From Tupaia tana (lineage: Eukaryota; Chordata; Mammalia; Scandentia; Tupaiidae), in assembly GCA_026018925.1 (NCBI GenBank), contig JAKSZU010000027.1, positions 1,818,829 through 1,882,828 on the forward strand: DNA of 64,000 nucleotides. Direction: 5' to 3'. The position numbers and the translations under genes were made by a program. Numbering within the stretch: the first letter of the stretch is position 1; the number at the start of each line of letters is the position of its first letter. Below the pieces are notes generated by a model. The model searched no databases, was not told the DNA's origin, and saw nothing but the letters and a program-made list of their open reading frames with translations. Below, one piece after another: positions 26,811 to 38,800 of the stretch.

Positions 26811-29800
26811 GCTCTGTCCCTTTCTGGTCAAATTAAAATAAGTAGATAAATAAACTAAAAAGTTAAATAAAATAATTCTTAAAAAAAAAAGTAGCAAACA
26901 GACCCCGTTTGCCTTCTGTTCCTTGTGTTCTCCGAACTTACAGGAGCATGCATGTGCCATGCTGTTATGTAAGACAGCACACATTATATAACACACACAC
27001 TCCTGGCAGACGTAAGGGACACTGCAGGAAGGTAAGGGAAGCAGAAACACCCCTAATAACTGAAGGAAGGAAGGAAGGAATACTAACTTTCATTAAAGTA
27101 TTCATATATGCCATGTTGTGTGAATTTACATGTATTTTTCTCAAGAAAATGTATTACAGAGTCATTAAAACCAAAATGGCTGACAAGGATCATGTGTTCT
27201 CTTTCACATGTGTGTTCTGTAAGGGGTACCTCACGTCAGAGGAACTGGTTTCTAATAGAGAAGTTTAGGAGGCAGCAAACAGTCTCAAAGGAAGGGGTCA
27301 CCGGGGGTCTCTGCAGCGTCATACAAGTCTGCTGCATAGATATCCGGGTAACCACCAGGCAGTTCTGCTTGTCTAGATAATCCAGATTATTCCCACACCT
27401 TAGAGCTAGTCATGGCCAAGACTTAACACACACACATTTCCTTACCAGCTGTGTTCCATTCAGAAAACATGTGCCAAATGTGTCAAAGGCAAAGAAGACA
27501 GCACTAGCCTTTACCACCCTTTTGGGAGAATCACAGGCGTGCTGGCTTGTATTTGAGTGTGCACACACTCGCACGTGCACTGGCTTGTAGAGAGTGCACA
27601 CACTCGCACGTGAGCTGGCTTGTATTTGAGTGTGCACACACTCACAGGCGTGCTGGCTTGTATTTGAGTGTGCACACACTTGCACGTGAGCTAGCTTGTA
27701 TTTGAGAGTGCACACACTCACAGCTGTGCTGGCTTGTATTTGAGAGTGCACACACTCACAGGCGCGCTGGCTTGTATTTGAGTGTGCACACACTCACAGA
27801 GCGCTGGCTTGTATTTGAGTGTGCACACACTCACAGGCATGCTGTCTTGTATTTGAGTGTGCACACACTCACAGGTGTGCTGGCTTGTATTTGAGTGTGC
27901 ACACACTCTCACGTGCACTGGCTTATATTTGAGTGTGCACACACTCTCACATGCGCTGGCTTGTATTTGAGTATGCACACACTCACAGGCGTGCTGGCTT
28001 GTATTTGAGTGTGCACACACTCGCACGTGCGCTGGCTTACTGGCTACCCGTACCCGGACGGTACGCCGTGTGCACTCACTCACTCACTCGCACGTCTAAA
28101 CACCTACTGAGCGTTCGCTCTATACCGAACGCTGTCCGTAAGGTGCTGCCCAGCGGGAAGTCCCCAGAGTCTCTGTCCAACTCGCTTTCATTCTGGTAGA
28201 CAGAGACGGACGACGAGCTCAGGAGCCAGGAGACGGGGTGACTCAGACGGCACCGGGAGGGCGGAGGAGAGGACACAGGGAAGGGAAAGCAGGCCCTGGA
28301 GCAGTGAGTGCCATCCTTCCTCAGGCGGCCAGAGACTCGGAGGCAGGGATGCAGCGAGTCGTTCGTGTGTGTGGCGGGGACGGCACTCCAGGCTCCTGGA
28401 GGCAGGACCGTGCTTGGCACCTCCTGGACACAGGAAAGAGGCTGGTTTGGCAGGAGGTATGAATAAGGTGGCTCGCGTGGCACTGAAGGAGAAGGGCCCC
28501 GTGAGGTGACAGCGACACGGGGGCCAGAAGCCACTGCTCAGGTGTACTTTGAGAGGGGACCGGGAGAAACTGCGAGGAGGTGGGTGTGGGCTGGGAGCAG
28601 GGGTGGAGCTCCTGAGTGGGGGTCACGGTCTAAGCGCAGGCAGGGGCTGAGCCGCAGGTGCTGCTACAGACTGAGTGGTCACAGCTGACTCCGAGGGGCT
28701 TGTCTGGACGGGCGGGGCCACGAAGTCTGCTCAGGACCCACTTATCTCAGAATGCTCCTTAGAGCCACGTGACTTCTAGCCCACCCCCTTATCTCAGAAT
28801 GCTCCTTAGAGCCACGTGACTTCTAACCCACCCCCTTATCTCAGGGTGCTCCTTAGAGCCACGTGACTTCTAACCCACCCCCTTATCTCAGGGTGCTCCT
28901 TAGAGCCACGTGACTTCTAAGCCACCCCCTTATCTCAGGGTGCTCCTTAGAGCCACGTGACTTCTAACCCACCCCCTTATCTCAGGGTGCTCCTTAGAGC
29001 CACGTGACTTCTAACCCACCCCCTTATCTCAGAATGCTCCTTAGAGCCACGTGACTTCTAAGCCACCCCCTTATCTCAGGGTGCTCCTTAGAGCCACGTG
29101 ACTTCTAACCCACCCCCTTATCTCAGGGTGCTCCTAGAGCCACGTGACTTCTAACCCACCCCCTTATCTCAGGGTGCTCCTAGAGCCACGTGACTTCTAA
29201 CCCACCCCCTTATCTCAGGGTGCTCCTTAGAGCCACGTGACTTCTAACCCACCCCCTTATCTCAGGGTGCTCCTTAGAGCCACGTGACTTCTAACCCACC
29301 CCCTTATCTCAGGGTGCTCCTAGAGCCACGTGACTTCTAAGCCACCCCCGGCAGACTGGACCTGGGAGACTCGGCGGGGAAAGGCACACAGAGGTGCGGC
29401 TGGCGGGTTCTGCCTAAGCACGCAGCGTGAGATGCCCACGGGGCGGGCCGGGCCTGTTCTCGAGAACCACAATCACCGGCCGAAACCCTCGACATGAGCA
29501 GATCTGAACGAACGAAGCTTCGAGTCCGGCAGTGGCCCACCACGTGCTCCCACGCTGCCTCCTCTCCTTCAAGCCGCGTCTACGAAGGTTCGAGTCCGGC
29601 AGTGGCCCACCATGTGCTCTCACGCTGCCTCCTCTCCTTCAAGCCGCGTCTACGAAGGTTCGAGTCCGGCAGTGGCCCACCACGTGCTCTTACGCAGTTG
29701 CTCTCACGCTGCCTCCTCTCCTTCAAGCCGCGTCTACGAAGGTTCGAGTCCGGCAGCGACCCACCACGTGCTCTTACGCAGTTGCTCTCACGCTGCCTCC

Positions 29801-32800
29801 TCTCCTTCAAGCCGCGTCTACGAAGGTTCGAGTCCGGCAGCGACCCACCACGTGCCTTTACGCAGTTGCTCACGCTGCCTCCTCTCCTTCAAGCCGCGTC
29901 TACGAAGGTTCGAGTCCGGCAGTGGCCCACCACGTGCTCTTACGCAGTTGCTCTCACACTGCCTCCTCTCCTTCAAGCCGCGTCTACGAAGGTTCGAGTC
30001 CGGCAGTGACCCACCACGTGCTCTCACGCAGTTGCTCACGCTGCCTCCTCTCCTTCAAGCCGCGTCTACGAAGGTTCGAGTCTGGCAGCGACCCACCACG
30101 TGCTCTTACGCAGTTGCTCTCACGCTGCCTCCTCTCCTTCAAGCCGCGTCTACGAAGGTTCGAGTCCGGCAGCGACCCACCACGTGCTCTTACGCAGTTG
30201 CTCTCACGCTGCCTCCTCTCCTTCAAGCCGCGTCTACGAAGGTTCGAGTCCGGCAGTGGCCCACCACGTGCTCTTACGCAGTTGCTCTCACGCTGCCTCC
30301 TCTCCTTCAAGCCGCGTCTACGACAGCCCTGAGAACGTCACGAGGTTACAGACACCCGCACGCCAAGGCGACCCGGCCATTTCCCGCCTCACGTGCTTTT
30401 ACATCGCAGCGTGGGCTCACCAGAAGCCGAGCCCTTGCTTATCCGCATTCATATTTATAGGGGGCAGAAGACACCGCTGAGCAGAGCCGTAGGACAGAGC
30501 GGACGGCACCTTCCGGAGCTGCCCCGAAACCAGAAGGCTGAGCCAGAACTCCTGTCTCGCTGCAGACAGCTCCCCTAGCCCTAAAGTGTGTGTGACGGGA
30601 ACGCAGAGCCACATCTGCAAAACCAAGACGCAAACAAGCCCCGACGCTCATGACACTGAACGCCCCTGTCGTGGAATTCGGAGCCACCGAAACGTGACTG
30701 TCAGCGTGTCCCCGCTTCACTGGAGATGCCTTGTTTACTCGGCTTCATTAACGCCTTCTAACTGCAGCTGTCTCCCGCGAACGCCAGGCAGTGCTGTGGG
30801 GTTGCTTTAGGGTTTCAAAGACATGCACAGGTACCCACTGACGGACGCCTTAAGGCTACGGTTTGGAAATGTGAAGGACGAAGACAAGGGAAAGGAAAGT
30901 GGGGCCGATGCCGCGGCGGCCAGTGCCGGCCCGAGAGCTGGGGAGCTACGGCAGCCAAGAGAAAGCCATTTCCAGGGCCCCAGCGCGGGCGGCCTCCAGT
31001 CAGTCCCTCCACTTGCTCTCAGTGAGCTACTTGGCCTCTCTCACGCTCTGGCTTTGCTTGTTAGTTTTGCTATAAGGTGCTTGCACTTGCCAGAGACAGA
31101 AAGAGAAGGGGGGAAGGCAGCCCTGGGAGGGTGACCCCGGGAGGGACGACCCCGGGAGGGATGACCTGCGCGATGCCCCGTCTCCTCTCAGGACGCTGCG
31201 CATGCGGGCAGACGCACTGGTGTACTTTTCAAACTGCCAGGCCTGGGACTTGAACCATGCAGTCTGCCATGGACTAGACCCCTCCGGCCAGGCAGCTAGC
31301 CTGACATATGTTTAAAACGTGACTTCGAACCATGAGTCATAGTCCGTGTTGGAGCTGTCCTGCACCCTGCCGTGTCTCCTGGGTTCACGGCTACCTCACG
31401 CTCTGCACGTACCTGGTCCTGGCAGCCGACAGAGTGAGCACCTGTTCATGCGCATCCCGGCTCTGCCGCCGACTGGCTGAGCCGGGTCAGACCAGTTAGC
31501 CTCTGCTCACAGGCCCTCCCTTGTGAGACGACACGGAAGACCTTAGCCCCCGAGGTGCTTGCAGAAGGTGGAGCACAGGGAGAGGGCCTCCGAGCTCCAA
31601 CGAAAGCCACGTTCATTAAGTGGGGCCGTCCTCAAGGGGGATCTGAGCCTGGCCATGACGCCACGCAGCGCCTGCACGTTTGCGGGTCTTGGAGAGGGAG
31701 TTGACGGCCAGGGTCAGGGAGAGCCATCAGCCGCAGCCCTGGGAGACAGCCCCGAGGGCACGGGACGCACTTCCCAGGGACAGCTGTCATAATGCCGTGA
31801 AGAACCCTGTCATGGTGACAGTTGAAACTCCACTCTCCGGAGATCTAAGAGGCGGCTCCGACTCAGTGGCCACAGACTTCACAGAGCTATCAACAGTATG
31901 AAAACAGCTTGGGGGAGCTGTCGCTGATGTTCGGCTCCCCACAGCGAGAAACCGCAGGTGACCAGCGGCAAGCAGGCGCTTCATAAAGCCACGCGTGGGA
32001 GGTGTCGACGCTGCAGACTCATGGGTGGCTGTCAATCACGGCGAGACCTATGGGTGTCTTTCTTTTTTTTTTTTTGAGAGGTTTTCGCTATAGGGCGCGT
32101 GCGCTTGCCAGACAGACAGACAGAGAGAGACATAGAGACAGAAAGCGAGAAATCACCCCCCAGGAGGGATGGCCATGCCGCAATCCCTTCTCCTCCATTC
32201 TCCTCTCGGGATCTTGGGCACGCATGCACACGCACCCAGCATGAGTTCTAAGCCACCGGGTCCAGGACTCAAACTGCGGTCAACTGCGTGGGAGTCCAGC
32301 GACATAGCCATTATGCTAACTGCTGGTTCCCATGGGTGTCTTTCTGTTTGAAAGCCTCTCTTCTGTGAACAGCGTGCGACTTTGCACCCCCAAGGAAGTG
32401 GGGTCACCCTGACCTGATTACTTACATAAACCCACGGTCGTGACGACCTGCAGCAGACCCTGACACGCTCCGTGGTCAAGGGCACGACCAGGAGAGGCAG
32501 ATCCCAGAACGCAGGTCTCCCCCAGGCACAAAGCAGCCGGGCGGGGCCTCAGAGGGAAGCTGCCGAGTCATTCGTGTTGCTGGTAAAATGTTCCGAAAGG
32601 GGGGCGCTGACCTCCCTCACAGCCTCACCCCCACCCTGGATCGTGACGACACCCATGACAAACAACACAAATGACTGCATGGTGTCTGCTCCTTCCTGGT
32701 AGGCCCAGTCCTCGCTGGGTCGATGCGCCTTTTGCAGGAGGAAAAGACACTGGCTTGGGAATGTGACAGGTCAGACCCCTCGCATAGCTCTGACCCTTCC

Positions 32801-35800
32801 CCAGCTGTGTGGCCACAGAAGTGACTTCTCCCTTAGAAATTCAGCTTCCTCATTGGAAACAGAAATAAGAGTAACTACCCAATACGGTTTAGTGGGCTAA
32901 GACACCGTCATGCATACGCAAGGCCTGACCGTCTTGTCTCTGTAGATGATCTGAAACCAGCCACACCCTGTCATCCGTGATAACATGACAGGTACGCGGG
33001 CCAGGGCGCAGGGCTGCTGCCCTCCGACTCACCCGCTGCCCTCTAACTAAAACGGGGTTTTTCATGCCACGGCTGTAAAAGTTCACTTATTTCCCCTCTC
33101 AACTCTTTGATCTTTTTATACATCCAATCACTGTGTATCATTACAGCTTGCAAAATGGATTCTCCCAGCATGAATACACTGTGTGTGAGTCCATAAAAGA
33201 CATTCTCAGACACGTCGTCTTCCAAGACAAGCTTCCCTTTTTGTGTCCCTTAAATGTTTTAGCTTCTTCTTTCTCCCTTGATTCCCTTCCTCTCACCACC
33301 CCCCTAACATTAAAGAGTTTTGGCAGCATTTTAAAAAGGCAAGAGGGGGACCAGCAGTTACATAATGGCTATGTCGCTGGACTCCCATGTGGTCGACTGC
33401 GGTTCGAGTCCCGGACCCGGTGGCTTAAACTCATGCCAAGCACATGTGCGTGCGTGCCCAAGATCCCGAGAGGAGAATGGAGGAGAAGGGATTGCGGTGT
33501 GGCCATCCCCCCTGGGGGGTGATTTCTTACTTTCTGTCTCTATCTGTGTGGCAAGTGCACAAGCCCTATAACAAAAACCTCTCCAAAAAAAAAGGCAAGA
33601 GGATAACTGAGTGACTACATAACATAATAACAGTGCACATCTCGCTACGCAGTACTTCTTAAAGTTCCGGACACTACCCTGGGACCTCATACCGACTACC
33701 TCATCGATCCTGGACCCTGCCCTGGGAGGTAGAGGAGGAGACTCGGGCACAGGGAAGCGCAGTGGTCTGCACACCAGGCACCTGCACGTGCCACAGGGCA
33801 GTCCGACTTCCGGCCCTACGTCACCCAGGCCGAAGACGGGACTTCTGGGGCTGGCGACGTTCTGCTTCTTGACCTGGGGGGTGTTTGCCACATACTTTAT
33901 TCATGGGCTTTCGGGGTCAGTTTTATTTTATTGAAAACCTTTTTTCCCTCTGTTCTGATGACAGGGAGAGACAGGTCCCCCTCCGGGCCAGCCTCACGAT
34001 CAGGGAGGACTACGGCCCCACCCGGGCACAGGCAGCGTGTTCAGGTCGGCTTGGGGACGGAACCCAGACCCCCACACAGTGACGTCGCCTGGCCACCTCG
34101 GTGGCTGGGCCTATAAAACATTTTTAAGTGATAATACTAGTAGTTAAAATTTTGCCATTTGATGCTTTGAGCAAAACTCGAGGGCACGTTTGCGCACTGC
34201 GTATGCACAGCCACAGGCACGGAGCGAAGGTTCAGAGAATCGGTGACCTCTGCTCCCGCTGTTGCGACAGTGGCTCACGGGAAATGGAAACCACGTTTTC
34301 AACCTGTGGTAGGAGGCACTGGGACAGACAGGGAGAGTGCCGGGAAGCATGTCTGCTCACACTCACGTCCTCTGGCCCTGGTTTCAGTCCGTGCTCTTTG
34401 CCACCTCTTTCTCTTCACTGCTTGTCTCTGAGACTGCCTGCCTCACCCTCACTGCTTTCTCCTCCTCCCTTTCTCTGCGCAGCTCCGAACCTCACCGCTG
34501 GGTGGTCGGGAAAGTCGTGGCATGTTTTTTCAGAGGACACCACGTGGCTGTTCTGACGGCCTCCCAGGCCCTCTCCCTGCCTCTCTCCCTCTCTCATTAA
34601 GTCTTCGCTCTCTCAGGGGCCCTTGGTGGATTTTCACTTTGATAGTGGAACAGTTCCCAGTTATTAAAACCTTCTTGTACCCTGTGGAAGTGTCTAAAGC
34701 CATCTCCTGGCCGTCGGAGAAGCCGTGACGACTGTCCTGACAACTCCAGCCCCTCCTTACACACCTCTTCCTCCTCCCTCTCTGACGACCACTGCCAAAG
34801 TACCTGCCAGGTTTCTCTCGGCCCACTTCCCGCACAGGGCAAGCCGTGCAGAGGGAGGTATCGGAGGGGCATACGCTCGGGGGACCTTGCAGTGCATGCA
34901 AAACGGTCCCCAGAGGCTTACCGCAGTCAGAAAGTCTCCCCTCCGGCCGGGTCATCCCCAGAAGTCAGTCGGTCTTTATCACCTTACATTTACAGTAAGT
35001 TATAAATACGACTCAAGGGTCTGATTCCTGGGCCGGCAGGTGTCCTGGAGGTTAGAGTGGCCGGATCCCACAGGGCCAGCGGCACCGTCTGAGTTCTGGG
35101 CCTGGTGGCTTGAACACGTGCTGGTGTGCGTGCCCCAGGTCCAGGGGAGAATGGAGAAGGCGTGGCAGTGTGGCCGTCCCCTCCGGGGGTGATTTCTCAC
35201 TTTCCTTTTCTATCTCTGTCTGTCTGTCCTGGTGAGCACACTCACCCTACAGCAAAAAACAAAAAAGAAAGAGAACCCTGATTACCGGGTAGAAATGATA
35301 CTGAATAATTCCCCCATCTAAGGAGATGCACGGTGTGTCCAAGCTGTGGGTGAGCTGCTCCTGGTGCAGACAAGGTGGCATGCCGGCTGCCCCACCGGAG
35401 CGCCGTGTTCTCAGCCCTGTCCTTGTCCACACTCTCGGGACGAGCGCCTCGGAATCCCACAGGGCTCCACTTCCCCGAGCCTTCGAGACCAAACTTACGG
35501 TGGGCACCATCAGGACCAACCCTCGTCCCCACGCCCAACCCAGGACGGAAGACTTGCTTCCCTTCCTGGGAGACGGCCCGGCCCGTACCTCAGGCAGCCC
35601 CACCACTTCTGGGGGCCGGGGGCTGTGCGTACCTGCTGCTGGGTTCCGGGGACAGGCGGGGGTCCCTCGGTCCTGGCCGCTTCCTCTTCCTGCCCCTCAC
35701 TCTCTTCAGAGCAGGAGTCGAAGGTATCGGCATAATACGCTTCAGCCGCAAGTGGGTCTTCTGGGATCTCTGAGATCACAGCAGGAGGGAGGGAGGTCCC

Positions 35801-38800
35801 CGGTCACTCACTCGGTCATGAGGCATGGCCCCCGCGTGTTCCCAGCGAGGTCACTTCACCTGAACTAGCACGTCTTGCCCAGAGTGCAGGGCTGAGTCTG
35901 AGCTCGCCCGCACCCCCGAGCGGTGCAGTAACCGCTCAGCTGGGGGACGGGGGCGGCAGAGAGAGAGACAGTTGCACCTGCAGCTCCTTCGTGAGGGTCG
36001 GCGGGAAAATATGAAACAAGAAACACTGCAAAATCTCCACATTCGTAGGCATGGACTCTTCTTAAAGATAAGGCTGTTCAGGAGCAAAGGCAAGAGAAGG
36101 TGTCCCAGCTGACGGCCCAACTCCAGAGCAGAGGAGCTGGAGTGAACCACGCCAGCTTTCGGGGTACTGCTCTATTTATTTATGCTGAGAGAGAGTTTTG
36201 CTATAGGACGCACGCACTCACTGGAGACACAGAGAGAAAGCGAGAAATCACTCCCCAGTGGGGATGGCCATGCCACATTCCTTCTCCTCCATTCTCCTCT
36301 GGGGGTTTTGGGCACGCACACACATGTGCTCTGCATGAGTTTCAAGCCACCGGGTCCTGGACTTGAACCACAGTTGGACATGTGGTAGTCTAGTACCCAG
36401 CCACCATGCCACCTGCTGTCCCCTGGACATTTCTTTCTTTAAAAAAGTTAGTGGAGTCAGCAGGTGGCATGGTGGCTAAGATGCCGAGTTCCCAGATGGT
36501 GCATCATGGTTCAAATCCTGGATCTGGCAGCTAGGTTCCTCACCTTCCTTCTCTCTGTGTCTTCTCTCTCTCTCTCTCTGGTGAGTGCCTGTGCCCTACA
36601 GCAAATTTAAAAAATAACAATAATAGTAATAACAAAATTAAATAATTCTCCAAAACAAAGTGAGTCATCAGACCAGACAGCACGGAGAGGACACGCCAAT
36701 GCCGCTGGGCGAGATGGGGAGATGGGGGACTGCGTTCCTCTCTAACAGGCCGTAAAAGCTTTGCGATGGGGTTCACCTTGGTGGATCCTACATCCTCACA
36801 CCTACACTCAGAGTCCATTAAAAAAAGAAAAACAAACAAAAACCTGGTTGTCTGAAGTTTTAATAATAAGAGGCATCGAGTATAAGTTTCTTTTTATTTT
36901 CCTACTTGGCAACTGTGGTTCTCCTGACTCTAAGGAATACCAATCAGCAGCCCTAGAAATTCTCATCTCTTCTTTCTTTCCTTCCTGGGACTCCAGCTAA
37001 ATGCTTTCACGTGCTCCTGTCTCCCACGCCTGTGGCCCTTTCTCCTGTAACCCCCCGCCTCTCTGTCTCCCTGTGTGGAGTGTCCGACCTTCCTCCAGGT
37101 CAGCAGCCTCTGCTTCCACACTGTCTAGGCTGCTACTCATTATTAAGGCCTTACTTGTAATAGTTTGTATTTTTTCACTACTGCGTGTTCTATTTGGTCA
37201 GCTTTTGCCTGCGCATTTATCTCAGCGGAGGAAGCATTACTGTTTTACAGCCTCCGTCAGACGGCCGCAGTATCTCAGGGCCGGGGAGTCTGACCTGTTT
37301 CAGCCCAGGGAAGAGCAGCCTCGTCAGGCTCGCGAAAGCTTTGGGATTACTCAGTCTATCGCATCGGGGTAAAGTTACACGGTATTTTATTTCTATTTGT
37401 GTTCTTAAAATTAATTCTCTAACTTATCCCCCAGTGTATTACATTTATGAGATCAGGGACTGTTCTAACCGCTGTACTTTCAACATTCAGATGGTACTTC
37501 ACATACGATCTTTTTAGAAATATGTGAGGGACCAGCAGCGGGCGTAATGGCTACATCGCTGAAGTCCCATGTGGTCAGCTTAAAACTCACGCTGTGCACG
37601 TGTGCGTGCGTGCCCAAAATCCCAAGGAAAGAAAGAGGAGAAGGGATTACAGCCTGGCCATCCCCCCAAGGGGGTGATTTCTCACTGTCTCTCTGTCTCG
37701 GTTTCTCCGGCGAGTGCACACGCCCTATAGCAAAAAAGTTCTCTCGAAAAAATATAATAATAATTTTACATCTTTTTTATCTTCCCAAGTAGAAATTAAA
37801 ACAGGAATGCATTAACTTAAGAAAATAACTGGTGAAACTGAAATAGAGAGGACCACACATGTAACTTATCAGTGCCGACATAAACACCCATTGGGAGACG
37901 TTCTCTGGAATCCCACGCCTCCAGAAACAGAGCACATTTCGCTGCCACTCTGCTCCTGCGCGTCCGTGGGCTTCATTTCCGAGAAAATCAGCCTCTCTGA
38001 TGTGTTGATGGCATTTGCTCATGCCACAGTTCTCTAAGGACTTTTTTCTGAAAAGCTGAAGAGCAACGCAAAATAATTCATTAGACAACGTGCATCTCAT
38101 TTAGGGCTCCTCGGCAGCGAGACCGTGCGGCGCCGATCAAGTGCTGGGTCTGACTGTGTGGGTGACTGATTTAGAAACCCCCGCCTTTGGGAGGAACGTA
38201 TGGTAAATGAGCAGACTTCACCACACAATTATCCCCCAGGGGGCCCCTCAGACAATCTCGCAATCTTGCCTCTGCCTGCGGGGGACAGAAAACGATGTCG
38301 ATCACAGCACGGGAGCGCATCGCCGCAGCAGGACTGCGGGCCTGTGTGACCGTCGCAGCAACACGAGTGGCATTAATCCGCTCAGTAATTCCACACTCGG
38401 AATTCAGAGAGGGTCCGCGTGCGTCTACCTCACAGCACCCGACTCACGGACAGGCCCCTGCTGCTCCGTTACCACTCTGCCTGTTTATTAGAAATTGTTT
38501 AACAGGGCGGTGCAGAGACGCTACTCACGCTACCCTGGAATGCCTAGCGCCGGCTCGCTCCGTGTCTCAGTGCAGGCCTACCAAGCAGTCCTCAGGAGTC
38601 CAGACACCCAGTGGGTTCCCGAGGTGCCTCCGAGGAGTCCCAATCCAAAGGATTTCCTAGCAATATTAATGACTACGTGCCTCTTCACTGCCGTCCTCAC
38701 ATGAAGAGAGGGTTTTGCAGAGACCGCGCTGCACGTAGTGTCACGACGGCAAATGCCAAGCCGACCGGAGAGTCCAGCTGCCTCGCTCAGGCCAGGCATG

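Noticed and set aside
29532-30460. Frames of 266 and 282 codons over the B-box array
   Set aside because: They are repeat translations with no start context or domain; the units vary in length by non-multiples of three.
33043-33225. Minus-strand frame with MYKKIKELRGEISELLQPW
   Set aside because: It looks protein-like, but I recognise no family, see no splice pair, and it is not the missing NEK11 coiled coil.
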